DNA from: Flavobacterium sp. 90
Lineage (GTDB): Bacteria > Bacteroidota > Bacteroidia > Flavobacteriales > Flavobacteriaceae
Reading direction: 5' to 3'
Assembly: GCF_004339525.1 (NCBI RefSeq)
Contig: NZ_SMGE01000001.1
Coordinates: forward strand, 2,790,001 to 2,854,000
Length of the DNA stretch: 64,000 nt
Part shown: one piece after another, positions 41,235-50,292 of the stretch
Position numbering within the stretch: the first letter of the stretch is position 1
Layout: every line of letters begins with the position of its first letter
Made by a program: the position numbers and the translations under genes
Notes under the pieces: generated by a model
The model's input: the letters and a program-made list of their open reading frames with translations, nothing else
Told to the model about the DNA's origin: nothing
Databases searched by the model: none

Positions 41235-42239
41235 ATGGAAGAACGCAATAAAACACTAGGAGAGTTTATTATTGAGAACCAAAAAGCATTTCAGTATTCG
41301 TCGGGGGAGCTTTCCCGAATTATCAACTCTATACGTTTGGCGGCAAAAGTCGTAAACTATAAAGTAAACAAAGCTGGTTTAGTGGATATTATTGGCGCTG
41401 CAGGCGAGCAAAATATTCAGGGCGAAGACCAACAAAAATTAGATGTGTATGCAAACGAAGTATTTATCCAGACGTTAATAAACCGTGAGATTGTCTGTGG
41501 TATCGCTTCAGAAGAAAACGACGATTTTATTACTGTTCAGGGGAGCGACAACAGTCATAATAATAAGTACGTGATCTTAATGGACCCGCTGGACGGATCT
41601 TCAAACATTGATGTAAATGTTTCTGTGGGAACTATTTTTTCTGTTTTTAGAAGAATTACTCCAATTGGAACTCCGGTAACAAGCGAGGATTTTTTACAAC
41701 CGGGAATCAATCAAGTTGCAGCAGGTTATGTAATTTATGGAACTTCGACTATGTTGGTTTATACAACCGGACACGGCGTAAACGGATTTACTTTAAATCC
41801 GGCAATTGGTACATTTTACCTTTCACATCCAAATATGAAATTTCCTCAAAACGGAAATATTTATTCGGTGAATGAAGGAAATTATGTTCACTTTCCACAA
41901 GGCGTAAAAAACTACATTAAATATTGTCAGCGCGAAGAAGAAGACAGACCTTATACTTCAAGATATATTGGAAGTTTGGTAGCAGATTTTCATCGAAATA
42001 TGATCAAAGGCGGAATTTATTTATATCCAACAAGTTCAAAAGCACCAAAAGGAAAATTACGTTTGTTATATGAATGTAATCCAATGGCATTTATTGCAGA
42101 ACAAGCAGGAGGAAAAGCAACAGACGGATTTGGAAGAATTATGGAAATTCAACCAACAGAATTACATCAAAGAGTTCCGTTTTTCTGCGGAAGTCATAAT
42201 ATGGTAGAAAAGGCAGAGGAATTTATGGCAGCTGAGTAA
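41235..42239 (+). CDS. fbp: Fructose-1,6-bisphosphatase class I
   Basis: It removes the 1-phosphate from fructose-1,6-bisphosphate, the committed step of gluconeogenesis. The 334-aa protein shows the class I features: [21 protein letters not shown], the metal-binding [11 protein letters not shown] and [28 protein letters not shown] (the DPLDGSSN motif), the loop [25 protein letters not shown] and [26 protein letters not shown]. The N-terminus has the usual AMP-site-type helix region. Length and motifs are complete. A promoter lies at 41169-41201 and a terminator hairpin at 42301-42333. Confidence 0.96.
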   Translation: MEERNKTLGEFIIENQKAFQYSSGELSRIINSIRLAAKVVNYKVNKAGLVDIIGAAGEQNIQGEDQQKLDVYANEVFIQTLINREIVCGIASEENDDFITVQGSDNSHNNKYVILMDPLDGSSNIDVNVSVGTIFSVFRRITPIGTPVTSEDFLQPGINQVAAGYVIYGTSTMLVYTTGHGVNGFTLNPAIGTFYLSHPNMKFPQNGNIYSVNEGNYVHFPQGVKNYIKYCQREEEDRPYTSRYIGSLVADFHRNMIKGGIYLYPTSSKAPKGKLRLLYECNPMAFIAEQAGGKATDGFGRIMEIQPTELHQRVPFFCGSHNMVEKAEEFMAAE

Positions 42240-42300
42240 GTGCTCGGTTTTTTTAGTATTCCGTCGCAGTCTCAGTTTTCAGTCTGAACTATAAATAACA

Positions 42301-42333
42301 AACCCGACAAGTTTAAAAAACTGTCGGGTTTAT
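42301..42333 (+). terminator. fbp terminator (CCCGACA family)
   Basis: AACCCGACAAGTT (42301-42313) pairs with AACTGTCGGGTT (42319-42330), followed by T-rich sequence. It is the same family as the hairpin at 13460-13493. Confidence 0.7.
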
Positions 42334-42404
42334 TTTTAGTGATTCAATTAAATTTCAATCTTCGGTACAACACTGTAAACTGATACTACGACTGAATACT
42401 AATA

Positions 42405-42836
42405 TTATCTATTCATATTTTCCATTTCGAAAAGGAAAGTATCTAAATCTACTTTTTTGTCTACTAATGACAATGCTTTTCTTACGATATAATCAATATT
42501 TCCAGGAGTGAATCCTAAAGCCAATCCCATACGTCTTAGCATTATTTCTTGTTGATCCCCTAAATGATGATCTACGTGAACCATTCTTGCCAAATCATAC
42601 AAACGCTCTAAACGTTGTGCATATAAGTAAGGCGGGTTTATCGCATGTTGCCACGGATCTTTAAGGATTTCCTTATATTCGTCTTCTGAAATTTCTAATC
42701 TTGAAGCTAATTTGTCTAAAAAAGCTTGCTCTTCGTCATTAATTTTTCCGTCAGCAAATGCGACACGCACAATTGCAGAGAAATGACCTCTGTTTCTTTG
42801 TTTGAATTCGTTATCAAATAATTCTGAAAATGGCAT
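42405..42836 (-). CDS. TerB-family tellurite-resistance-like protein
   Basis: This 143-aa helical protein resembles the TerB fold: IVRVAFADGKINDEEQAFLDKLASRLEISEDEYKEIL, with the acidic metal-binding-type ADGKINDEE motif at about 28-36, and DLARMVHVDHHLGDQQEIMLRRMGLALGFTPGNID. Bacterial TerB proteins belong to tellurite/colicin/phage resistance loci, but isolated TerB proteins like this one are common in Bacteroidetes and probably sense or bind a divalent metal. No other ter genes are nearby. Tellurite resistance should not be assumed. Confidence 0.85.
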   Translation of the reverse strand: MPFSELFDNEFKQRNRGHFSAIVRVAFADGKINDEEQAFLDKLASRLEISEDEYKEILKDPWQHAINPPYLYAQRLERLYDLARMVHVDHHLGDQQEIMLRRMGLALGFTPGNIDYIVRKALSLVDKKVDLDTFLFEMENMNR

Positions 42837-43005
42837 AATTAATTAGGTTTTTATCGAACAAAGATAAATCTTATTTTAATTTAACATTTTAAATTTCTCA
42901 TAAAATTTAACTTATTTTTCTCTGCGGTTTTAAGAGTTGACTTTGTTGGTTTTTCAAAATAAATCGTAAGTTTACAACCCCTAATCAATTAATATTATTG
43001 CCCCT

Positions 43006-43599
43006 ATGTCAGATTTTTGGATTTATTTTCAAATAGGATTGAAGCACGTTCTTGATATTCATGCTTACGATCATGTTCTTTTTTTAATCGCATTAACAAC
43101 ACCTTATTTGTTTAAAGACTGGAAACGTATCTTGCTTTTGGTTTCTGTTTTTACAATTGGTCATACACTGGCATTATTGCTTTCGGTTTACGGAATTATT
43201 GCTATAAAAGTCAATATAGTAGAGTTCTTAATTCCGATTACGATTTTAATAACGGCTGTTTTTAATCTTTTTACAGCAGGGAAAACATCTAAGAACGATG
43301 GTATAAATTTATTGTTCTTTGTAACCTTGTTTTTCGGGATTATTCACGGACTTGGTTTCTCAAATTATTTTAAGACAATTTTAGGAGGTTCACCAAGTTC
43401 AAAATTACTACCTTTAGGAGAATTTGCGCTAGGTATCGAAGCAGCACAATTAGTGGTCGTTTTTGTGGTTTTGGTTATATCATATATAGTACAAACGGTA
43501 TTTCGTTTTTCAAAACGCGACTGGGCACTTGTAATGTCGGCTTTTATCATTGGTGTTGTAATCCCAATGATTATCGAAAGCCCAATTTGGAACAGATAA
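43006..43599 (+). CDS. HupE/UreJ-type membrane protein
   Basis: This 197-aa integral membrane protein has six hydrophobic segments. The HupE/UreJ pattern is clear: the N-terminal GLKHVLDIHAYDHVLFLIAL with conserved His residues, FTIGHTLALLL, and FGIIHGLGFSNYF. The family is linked to nickel or cobalt transport or to hydrogenase/urease maturation in other bacteria, but no such enzymes are visible here. The next gene, encoding dCMP deaminase, starts 5 bp after the stop, and the S41 protease follows directly, so they probably form one operon. Confidence 0.85.
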   Translation: MSDFWIYFQIGLKHVLDIHAYDHVLFLIALTTPYLFKDWKRILLLVSVFTIGHTLALLLSVYGIIAIKVNIVEFLIPITILITAVFNLFTAGKTSKNDGINLLFFVTLFFGIIHGLGFSNYFKTILGGSPSSKLLPLGEFALGIEAAQLVVVFVVLVISYIVQTVFRFSKRDWALVMSAFIIGVVIPMIIESPIWNR

Positions 43600-43604
43600 A
43601 TTAA

Positions 43605-44036
43605 ATGGAGATAAAAAAATTAAATAAATACGATAAAGCGTATTTGCGCATTGCAACTGAATGGGGAGCACTTTCCTACTGTAAGCGAAAACAAGTAGGC
43701 GCTATTATCGTAAAAGACCGAATGATTATTTCTGACGGATATAATGGTACACCTTCCGGATTTGAAAATTGCTGTGAAGACGAAGACGGATTAACACGTT
43801 GGGATGTTTTGCATGCCGAAGCAAATGCTATTTTGAAAGTTGCCCGATCAACTCAGTCTTGTGAAGGAGCAACATTGTACATTACATTGTCGCCATGTAA
43901 AGAATGTAGTAAATTGATTCATCAATCCGGAATAAAAAGAGTGGTTTACCACAACGGATATCGGGATGATTCCGGGATTCAGTTTTTATTAAAAGCGGGT
44001 ATCGAGGTTGAACATATTCCTGATCTAGAAGAGTAA
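43605..44036 (+). CDS. Deoxycytidylate (dCMP) deaminase
   Basis: It converts dCMP to dUMP for thymidylate synthesis, acting in the cytoplasm with a catalytic zinc. The 143-aa protein has the deaminase motifs VLHAEANAILKVA (HAE, zinc ligand His and proton-shuttling Glu) and TLSPCKECSKLI (PCxxC). The N-terminal CKRKQVGAIIVKDRMIISDGYNGTPSGFENC is typical of dCMP deaminases. It sits between the HupE-like gene and the S41 protease. Its stop codon directly abuts the next ATG, indicating translational coupling. Confidence 0.93.
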   Translation: MEIKKLNKYDKAYLRIATEWGALSYCKRKQVGAIIVKDRMIISDGYNGTPSGFENCCEDEDGLTRWDVLHAEANAILKVARSTQSCEGATLYITLSPCKECSKLIHQSGIKRVVYHNGYRDDSGIQFLLKAGIEVEHIPDLEE

Positions 44037-45614
44037 ATGAAATTTAATTTAAAATATTTACCAATCGTTATCGGAGCGACTTTTGCTCTTGGAACCGTAC
44101 TCGGAAGCAGAATGAATGCGCCCGTTGATGATCAGTTATTGGCTAAGAACTACTCAAAAACCAAACTGAACAAACTGATTGATTTTATCAATAACGAATA
44201 TGTTGATAGCATCAATACAGATTCTATTGTGAACTTAACGGTAGATAATATTTTATCAAAATTAGATCCGCATTCTGTATATATTCCACCAACGGAACAA
44301 GCAGAAGTTGCTGAAAGCATGAAAGGAGATTTCGTAGGTATCGGAATCAATTTTTATATGTATAAGGATTCTGTTGCAATTATAAAACCTATCGAAAACG
44401 GACCTTCGGCGAAAGCTGGAATAAAATCAGGAGACCGAATTTTATTTGCCGGAAAAACCAAATTATTCGGAAGAAGTTTGCCTTCAGATAGTTTGTTTTC
44501 GAAATTAAAAGGAAAACAAGGAAGTGAAATCGAACTGACTGTTTTTAGAAAATCAGAACAAAAGAAACTTAAATTTAAAGTAAAAAGAGATATTATTCCA
44601 ATCAAGAGTGTTGACGCTTCTTTGATGCTTGGAAATAATACGGGTTATATAAAAATCAATCGTTTTGCCGAAACTACTTTTGACGAGTTTAAAGCTGGTC
44701 TAAACAGATTGAAACAAAACGGAATCGAATCATTAGTAATTGATCTTCGTGATAATGGCGGCGGATATATGGAAGAAGCTATTGCTGTCGCCGATGAATT
44801 TTTGAAAGATAAGCAGTTGATTGTTTTTACTAAAAATAAAAACGGTACGACTGAAAAAACATATGCTACAAAAGCAGGAAGTTTTGAAACTGGAAAAATA
44901 TATGTTTTAATCAATGAAAACAGCGCTTCTGCCAGTGAAATTTTAGCTGGAGCGCTTCAGGATAATGATCGCGGAATTATTGTTGGACGTCGTTCTTTTG
45001 GAAAAGGATTGGTGCAACGTGAAATGGATTTCAATGACGGATCTGCGGTAAGATTGACTGTGGCGAGATATTATACGCCAACCGGAAGATCAATTCAGAA
45101 ACCTTATAAAAAAGGAAACGAAGAATATTTTAAAGAATCAGAATCTCGTCTAAAATCTGGAGAACTTTATGCTAAAGACAGTATAAAAGTTGCAGATTCC
45201 TTAAAATTTAAAACGCCAAAAGGCAAGATTGTTTACGGCGGTGGCGGAATCGTTCCGGATATTTTTGTGCCAATTGAAGCGGAACACGGAAACGAAAATG
45301 TTGCTTATTTGCTTCAGACAGGAATTGTTGGTCATTTTGTTTTTGAAGAATTAGACAAAAACCGAAGTGCGTTTTCAGGTCTTCATTTTAATGAGTTTTT
45401 GACTAAAATGAAAACTTCTGATGTATATTTCAAAAAGTTCAAAAACTATGTTTTATTAACTGGTTTAGATCTGAAATTAGATAAAACCAAAGCTTTGGTA
45501 AACCGTTATATTACTGCAGAATTTGCCAGACAATTGTACGGTGAATTGTATTATTATGATGTGATTTTGAAAGAAGATGCGATGATCAAAGCGATTCTAA
45601 CTCCGAAAAAGTAA
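44037..45614 (+). CDS. S41-family C-terminal processing peptidase
   Basis: This 525-aa CtpA-type periplasmic serine protease has an N-terminal membrane anchor or signal (about 6-24), a helical region (about 30-90), a PDZ domain (about 95-175, with GIGINFYMYKDSVAIIKPIENGPSAKAGIKSGDRIL) and the protease core. The core has IDLRDNGGGYMEEAIAVADEFL, the nucleophile region ENSASASEILAGALQDNDRG (Ser in SASASE) and the general-base Lys in RRSFGKGLVQ. It trims C-termini of envelope proteins. Its ATG directly follows the dCMP deaminase stop. Confidence 0.93.
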   Translation: MKFNLKYLPIVIGATFALGTVLGSRMNAPVDDQLLAKNYSKTKLNKLIDFINNEYVDSINTDSIVNLTVDNILSKLDPHSVYIPPTEQAEVAESMKGDFVGIGINFYMYKDSVAIIKPIENGPSAKAGIKSGDRILFAGKTKLFGRSLPSDSLFSKLKGKQGSEIELTVFRKSEQKKLKFKVKRDIIPIKSVDASLMLGNNTGYIKINRFAETTFDEFKAGLNRLKQNGIESLVIDLRDNGGGYMEEAIAVADEFLKDKQLIVFTKNKNGTTEKTYATKAGSFETGKIYVLINENSASASEILAGALQDNDRGIIVGRRSFGKGLVQREMDFNDGSAVRLTVARYYTPTGRSIQKPYKKGNEEYFKESESRLKSGELYAKDSIKVADSLKFKTPKGKIVYGGGGIVPDIFVPIEAEHGNENVAYLLQTGIVGHFVFEELDKNRSAFSGLHFNEFLTKMKTSDVYFKKFKNYVLLTGLDLKLDKTKALVNRYITAEFARQLYGELYYYDVILKEDAMIKAILTPKK

Positions 45615-45631
45615 TTTTAATTTCTTTTCAT

Positions 45632-45997
45632 ATGAAAACAGAAGATATTGTGAATGCTGAGATTGAACTTTTGACAGCGATTAAAAATGCTGATATTGCT
45701 GCTTTAGAGAAAACACTCCACGATGATTTGCTTTTTAATTTACCGGACGGTCAAACAATTACAAAAGAGTTTGATTTGAATTCGTATCGTTCCGGAAAAA
45801 TGAAGATTGATGCATTAGAAGCGTCAGATCAAATTATTAATATAATTGGTGACAATGCCGTTGTTAGCGTCATGATTTCATTAAAAGGAACTTACGACAA
45901 TAATGCTGTAAATGGTGCGTTTCGTTATATCAGGGTTTGGAAACAATTCGGCGAAAGCCTAAAAGTAATTGCAGGAAGTTGTATTCAATTACATTAA
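45632..45997 (+). CDS. NTF2-like/SnoaL-type small protein
   Basis: This 121-aa protein has the NTF2-like pattern: an N-terminal helix pair with AEIELLTAIKNADIAALEKTLHDDLLFNLPDGQTITKEFDL, then curved-sheet strands IINIIGDNAVVSVMISLKG and FRYIRVWKQFGESLKVIAGSC. Close to DUF4440 proteins. Substrate unknown; such folds bind small molecules or act as isomerases. It follows the S41 protease by 17 bp and is probably in the same operon. Confidence 0.8.
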   Translation: MKTEDIVNAEIELLTAIKNADIAALEKTLHDDLLFNLPDGQTITKEFDLNSYRSGKMKIDALEASDQIINIIGDNAVVSVMISLKGTYDNNAVNGAFRYIRVWKQFGESLKVIAGSCIQLH

Positions 45998-46074
45998 AAT
46001 AATTAATAATAATTTAAAACAAACTTGTAGAGTCTTGCGGAAAATCCGGCGAGCTTTGCGGTTAAACTATAAAT

Positions 46075-46386
46075 ATGAAAAATCTAAAAAGAGTAAGTCT
46101 TTTATTAGTGTTAATGGCTTTTGTAATTTCTTGTGCTTGTATGAAAGATAAAAACGCGATTTCGGGAAAAGTGATCTCTATCGAAAACGGAAAAGACGGT
46201 TACACTGCAAAAATCAATACGGATAAAAACGAAGTTTATTTTGCTACAATCAGTATTGTAAATCTTGGCGGACCTGAGAAGTTCAAAAGATTTAAAGAAG
46301 GCGATGAGGTTTCGTTAAAAGGTGAAATCTGGAAAACAGACACAGAGAAACATATAAAAGTAAAAGAAATTGTTTCAGTAAAGTAA
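46075..46386 (+). CDS. Small lipoprotein
   Basis: This 103-aa predicted lipoprotein has a signal peptide ending in VISC (Cys20) followed by ACMKDKN. The mature part (AISGKVISIENGKDGYTAKINTDKNEVYFATISIVNLGG, then FKEGDEVSLKGEIWKTDTEKHIKVKEI) suggests a small OB-fold-like or beta-barrel domain. No named family is recognised. It is 77 bp after the NTF2-like gene, with a GCAAAG-type unit in the gap, and it may be the last gene of that operon. Confidence 0.75.
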   Translation: MKNLKRVSLLLVLMAFVISCACMKDKNAISGKVISIENGKDGYTAKINTDKNEVYFATISIVNLGGPEKFKRFKEGDEVSLKGEIWKTDTEKHIKVKEIVSVK

Positions 46387-46410
46387 AAGCTAAAACATAA
46401 AAAAGAATAA

Positions 46411-46559
46411 ACCATTAAAATATTAAGTTTATTAAGCTTTGCGCTAAATTTTCTTAATATCTTAATGGTTTTGTTTTTTGTGGAAGTTTATGTTTCTTGA
46501 ATTTTCAGCATTAAGTTATTCAAGTGCCAAAAGCTTAATAAACTTAATCTCTTAATGGT
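46411..46559. repeat. 149-bp inverted-repeat element
   Basis: Arms 46411-46438 and 46532-46559 are inverted repeats matching at 26 of 28 positions, beginning ACCATTAA. The intervening stretch contains another AATATCTTAATGGTT unit. It lies between two convergent genes and may work as a terminator or be a dispersed palindromic element. Confidence 0.65.
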
Positions 46560-46591
46560 AAAAAAATAAAAAAAAATAATGTTTTAAAGCT

Positions 46592-47197
46592 TTATCGGAT
46601 GCTATCGTGGGCGTGAGTTTGAACGCCGTTATTCCATAAAGTTAGGATATCTGTAGCAACAGCAGCGCCACTTCCGGCAGCGATCGCTAATTGGCTCCTC
46701 CATCCTGCCAAAGTTCCGATAACATAAATGCCGTCAGCTACTTTATGATCGTCATTTTTAAGCTGAATACGTTGTTTTTCCGGAAGTGCTTTTTTATGTG
46801 GTTCAATATATTGCATTAAACCTTCAATGTCAAAAGTATTGGCAGAACCAATTCCAATAACGATATTTTTTGTTTTGTAAGTGTCTTTATTGGTCGTTAC
46901 AGTAAATTCAGGATAAGAGCCTTCAATTTTAACCACTTTTTCGTTTGGTATTTGTGTAATGTGCGGATAACTTTCGGCTAAATGTTCAGTGCTTTCAGTC
47001 AGCAATTCTGAACCTAATTTACCCGGAGTAATGCCATAAGCGTTGTAGAAAATTGCTTCTTGTAAAGAAGAACTTTTTTGATGTGTAAAAACACCGATTT
47101 TTTTATCGGAAGCAAAAGCTTTGTTTTTGGCAGATCCTAAAACCAGAGCACAAGACATACTCGAAACACCACCGCCAATAAGTAAAACGTCAAACAT
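46592..47197 (-). CDS. Short FAD-dependent oxidoreductase (thioredoxin-reductase-like, truncated)
   Basis: This 201-aa protein has the FAD-binding Rossmann opening FDVLLIGGGVSSMSCALVLG and the C-terminal YVIGTLAGWRSQLAIAAGSGAAVATDILTLW, the FAD-binding end of thioredoxin-reductase-like enzymes. The NADPH-binding domain and the active-site CxxC are missing and the two FAD halves are joined directly, making the protein about two thirds the usual length. This could be a genuine short subfamily rather than a broken gene, since the frame is intact. ATG 47197 is chosen because it lies 1 bp after the upstream stop. The electron partner is unknown. Confidence 0.75.
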   Translation of the reverse strand: MFDVLLIGGGVSSMSCALVLGSAKNKAFASDKKIGVFTHQKSSSLQEAIFYNAYGITPGKLGSELLTESTEHLAESYPHITQIPNEKVVKIEGSYPEFTVTTNKDTYKTKNIVIGIGSANTFDIEGLMQYIEPHKKALPEKQRIQLKNDDHKVADGIYVIGTLAGWRSQLAIAAGSGAAVATDILTLWNNGVQTHAHDSIR

Positions 47198-47198
47198 A

Positions 47199-47402
47199 TT
47201 ATCTGTTATCATTCATTTTTTCTTCAATTCTTTTTGAAATTCTAAAAATCAAAAGAATCAAAACTGCGCAAAATGAAGCGGCGATTCCAATAAAAGCTAC
47301 AACACTGTCTCCTTGAAAAGGATTCTTGAAGTCTAGCAACGTAATATTAAAAACAATTAAAGCTAATGCCAGAAGCACTAAGATTGAAGTAAAAATTTTC
47401 AT
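47199..47402 (-). CDS. Small two-helix membrane protein
   Basis: This 67-aa protein has two hydrophobic segments (about 4-22 and 34-53) joined by a short loop LDFKNPFQGDSV, with a basic cytoplasmic tail RISKRIEEKMNDNR. No family recognised. Its stop is 1 bp before the preferred start of the FAD protein, so the two are one unit and may interact at the membrane. Confidence 0.65.
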   Translation of the reverse strand: MKIFTSILVLLALALIVFNITLLDFKNPFQGDSVVAFIGIAASFCAVLILLIFRISKRIEEKMNDNR

Positions 47403-47510
47403 AATGGTTGTTTGTTTGCCTAAAATAATAAAGTAAAACTCTCAGATGTTAAAAAATGTCCTTAAGTTGTATTTTAGAAATTTTATGGGGTAAATTTATA
47501 AAAATAATTG

Positions 47511-48089
47511 TTAGACAAACAAACCTTTAACATTAGCAGCAAATAATTTAACAGCAATCGCTAAAAGTATCACTCCAAATGTCTTGCGAACCACGCCAAG
47601 TCCGTTTTCTCCTAATAAATTCTCGATTTTCTTAGAAGATTTTAATACAACATAAACCAAAATGATATTCAATACAATCGCAATAATGATATTAATGGTG
47701 TGAAATTGAGATCGAAGAGATAATAAAGTAGTCATAGTTCCTGCTCCGGCAATCAAAGGAAAAGCCAAAGGAACAATTGAAGCTGATCCTGGTTCTTCGT
47801 CACGATAAATTCTGATTCCTAAAATCATTTCTAATGCCAAAAAGAATAATACAAAAGAACCCGCAACAGCAAATGAATGAACATCTATACCAATAAGATT
47901 AAGTAAGCCTTCTCCAACGAAAAGAAAAACAATCATAATAAGTGCGGCTACAATCGAAGCTTTTTCAGATTCGATATGTCCAACTTTTGCTCTTAAATTC
48001 ACAATAATAGGAATAGATCCTACAATGTCAATTACAGCAAAAAGCACCATTCCTACAGTAACGATTTCTTTAAAGTCGATATCCAGCAT
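47511..48089 (-). CDS. MarC-family integral membrane protein
   Basis: This 192-aa protein has six hydrophobic segments and fits the MarC (NAAT) family. It has the N-terminal FAVIDIVGSIPIIVNLRAKVG, the repeated GEGLLNLIGIDVHSFAVAGSFVLFFLALEMILG and PLAFPLIAGAGTMTTLLSL. MarC proteins were once thought to confer multidrug resistance, but their substrate is unclear. It is on its own between the small membrane protein and the divergent DUF3109 gene. Confidence 0.88.
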   Translation of the reverse strand: MLDIDFKEIVTVGMVLFAVIDIVGSIPIIVNLRAKVGHIESEKASIVAALIMIVFLFVGEGLLNLIGIDVHSFAVAGSFVLFFLALEMILGIRIYRDEEPGSASIVPLAFPLIAGAGTMTTLLSLRSQFHTINIIIAIVLNIILVYVVLKSSKKIENLLGENGLGVVRKTFGVILLAIAVKLFAANVKGLFV

Positions 48090-48394
48090 ATTACTTTGAT
48101 TTTAAGGGTTTAAAATTTTGTGCAAAGGTAGATAATAAAGGTAGGTGTTTTTTTGATACGATGTATTATTGTTATAAAAACACGGTTTTACATTTAAAAA
48201 AGTGATATTTGTAACAAATGTTCTTTTTTACCGCAAAAATTCGCAAAGATTTACGCAAAGTTCGCAAGGAAAAATGTGATAAAGCTTTGCGAACTTTGCG
48301 TAAATCTTTGCGTGCTTTGCGGTTAATATTTTAGAGTGTTTATCTGCTTTCTTTACCTATCTTTGCACTTTATAAATTTCAGTACTTTATTATC
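48090..48394. repeat. GCAAAG cruciform and promoter region before the DUF3109 gene
   Basis: This 305-bp gap contains a large inverted repeat: arms at 48230-48267 and 48287-48323, both built from GCAAAGATTTACGCAAAGTTCGCAA-like units, with a loop of about 19 nt. After it, TATCTTTG (48358-48365) is a -7 element for the DUF3109 gene, 30 bp before its ATG. Confidence 0.7.
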
Positions 48395-48964
48395 ATGTTT
48401 CAATTAGGTAAAACCATTATTTCAGAAGATATTCTTGAAAAAGAATTTGTGTGCAACTTGTCAGCTTGTAAAGGAGCTTGCTGTGTTGATGGAGATGCCG
48501 GCGCGCCATTAAACGAAGCTGAAACTAAAATTCTGGAAGAAATTTATCCTAAAGTAAAACCCTTTTTACGCAAAGAAGGAATTGCAGCAATCGAAGCGCA
48601 AGGAACCTGGGTAAAAGGAACTGATGGCGATCTTGAAACGCCACTAATCGATAATAAGGATTGTGCTTATGTTATTTTTGATGGCAAAACTGCACTTTGC
48701 GGAATCGAGCAAGCTTATAACCAAGGAATCGTAGATTGGAAAAAACCAGTTTCTTGTCATTTGTACCCAATTCGTGTAAAAGACTTCACGGAGTTTGCTG
48801 CAGTGAATTATGATAAATGGGATATTTGCGATGATGCCTGTTCTTTGGGTAAAGAATTAGAAGTTCCTGTTTATAAATTTGTCAAAGAAGCGCTAATTCG
48901 CCGCTTTGGTCAGGATTGGTATTTGGAGCTTGAAAAAGTAGCCGAAGAACTTAAAAAATCGTAA
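48395..48964 (+). CDS. DUF3109 cysteine-cluster protein
   Basis: This 189-aa protein matches the DUF3109 family, related to YkgJ-type Zn/Fe cysteine-cluster proteins. Cysteines are conserved in [19 protein letters not shown] (residues about 23-41), [31 protein letters not shown] and ICDDACSLG. The set could hold an iron-sulfur cluster or zinc. Function unknown, though the motif arrangement is like that of proteins for metal handling. Single gene with its own promoter element at 48358-48365. Confidence 0.88.
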   Translation: MFQLGKTIISEDILEKEFVCNLSACKGACCVDGDAGAPLNEAETKILEEIYPKVKPFLRKEGIAAIEAQGTWVKGTDGDLETPLIDNKDCAYVIFDGKTALCGIEQAYNQGIVDWKKPVSCHLYPIRVKDFTEFAAVNYDKWDICDDACSLGKELEVPVYKFVKEALIRRFGQDWYLELEKVAEELKKS

Positions 48965-49300
48965 AAATCTACGCGCGTTAGTTACCACTTTTGAAAGCTA
49001 TATTTTAACTCAAAAAATAAAGTTTTGACTCAAAAAAAAACTTTTAAAAACAATTCAAAATTTCTTGCTTTTTATTGTAAAAAGTCTATATTTTACGGGC
49101 TTCAAGGTTATTTGTTAGCTTTTAAAACATTCATTTTCAGTAAATTAATTATTGTCTGAAAAATATCTCATTTTTTAACCTTTGTTAAAAACTACGTCGA
49201 ATTGTGAATAAGTTTGGCTTTCATTTTTAGCGATAATTGACAATCTTTGTAGTCTATTGAATTGGTAGAAATTCAATACAAAAATTAAACAAAAATTACC
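48965..49300 (+). promoter_or_regulatory. nrdB upstream region with a 5'-leader hairpin
   Basis: The 336-bp gap contains no gene. Near nrdB, TATTGAATT (49255-49263) and AATTCAATA (49270-49278) form a 9-bp hairpin with a 6-nt loop, ending 22 nt before the ATG. AATCTTTG (49241-49248) is a poor -7 candidate. The rest is AT-rich with no repeat I recognise. Confidence 0.5.
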
Positions 49301-50278
49301 ATGTCACAAGTCGAGCCAATATTACAAGAAAATAAAAATCGTTTCGTTATTTTTCCAATTAAACATCATGATATTTGGGAATGGTACAAAAAGATGGAAG
49401 CTAGTTTTTGGACTGCTGAAGAAATTGACTTGCACCAGGATTTGACAGACTGGAATAATAAGTTAAGTGACGACGAAAGATATTTCATTAAACATATATT
49501 GGCATTTTTTGCTGCTTCTGACGGAATCGTAAATGAAAACCTTGCTGAGAACTTTGTTAATGAAGTTCAATATGCTGAAGCGAAATTTTTCTATGGTTTC
49601 CAAATCATGATGGAAAACATTCATAGCGAAACTTATTCTCTATTAATTGACACTTACGTGAAAGATGAAGCAGAGAAAGCAGAATTGTTTAATGCTTTGG
49701 AAGTTTTTCCTGCAATTAAGAAAAAAGCAGATTGGGCTTTAAAATGGATCGAGTCTGATTCATTTGCTGAAAGACTAATTGCTTTTGCAGCAGTTGAAGG
49801 AATTTTCTTTTCAGGTGCTTTTTGTTCTATTTATTGGTTGAAAAAACGTGGATTAATGCCAGGTTTAACTTTCTCTAATGAGTTGATTTCTCGTGACGAA
49901 GGTGTACACTGTGACTTTGCAGTGCATTTACACAATCATCACTTAATTAATAAAGTGCCAAAAGATAGAATTAAAGAAATTATTGTTGACGCTTTAGATA
50001 TCGAAAGAGAGTTTGTTACAGAATCTCTTCCGGTAAGTTTAATAGGAATGAATGCTACTTTAATGACACAATATCTGGAATTTGTTGCAGATAGATTATT
50101 AGTAGAATTAGGTTGCGAACGTGTTTATGGATCGGCGAATCCGTTTGACTTCATGGACATGATTTCTCTTCAGGGAAAAACTAATTTCTTTGAAAAACGT
50201 GTTGCAGAGTATCAAAAATCTGGTGTTATGAACACAGATAGTGATGCTCAGAAAATTTCATTTGATGCAGATTTTTAG
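49301..50278 (+). CDS. nrdB: Ribonucleotide reductase class I, small (beta) subunit
   Basis: It holds the dimetal centre and tyrosyl radical needed by class I ribonucleotide reductase to make deoxynucleotides. The 325-aa protein has [12 protein letters not shown] (first metal ligand, around residue 43) and [22 protein letters not shown], in which Glu105, His108 and the radical Tyr112 keep the E-x2-H-x3-Y pattern of the Tyr-radical group. [43 protein letters not shown] supplies the second set of ligands. The gene precedes nrdA, with a 262-bp spacer containing several hairpins. It is thus class Ia-like, with nrdB before nrdA. Confidence 0.95.
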   Translation: MSQVEPILQENKNRFVIFPIKHHDIWEWYKKMEASFWTAEEIDLHQDLTDWNNKLSDDERYFIKHILAFFAASDGIVNENLAENFVNEVQYAEAKFFYGFQIMMENIHSETYSLLIDTYVKDEAEKAELFNALEVFPAIKKKADWALKWIESDSFAERLIAFAAVEGIFFSGAFCSIYWLKKRGLMPGLTFSNELISRDEGVHCDFAVHLHNHHLINKVPKDRIKEIIVDALDIEREFVTESLPVSLIGMNATLMTQYLEFVADRLLVELGCERVYGSANPFDFMDMISLQGKTNFFEKRVAEYQKSGVMNTDSDAQKISFDADF

Positions 50279-50292
50279 GTAACAAAAAAATA

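Noticed and set aside
42405..42836. Tellurite resistance locus
   Set aside because: Only a lone TerB-type protein is present, no terC, terD or terZ genes.
43006..43599. Hydrogenase or urease accessory cluster
   Set aside because: The HupE/UreJ family protein stands with dCMP deaminase and a protease; no hydrogenase or urease gene is visible.
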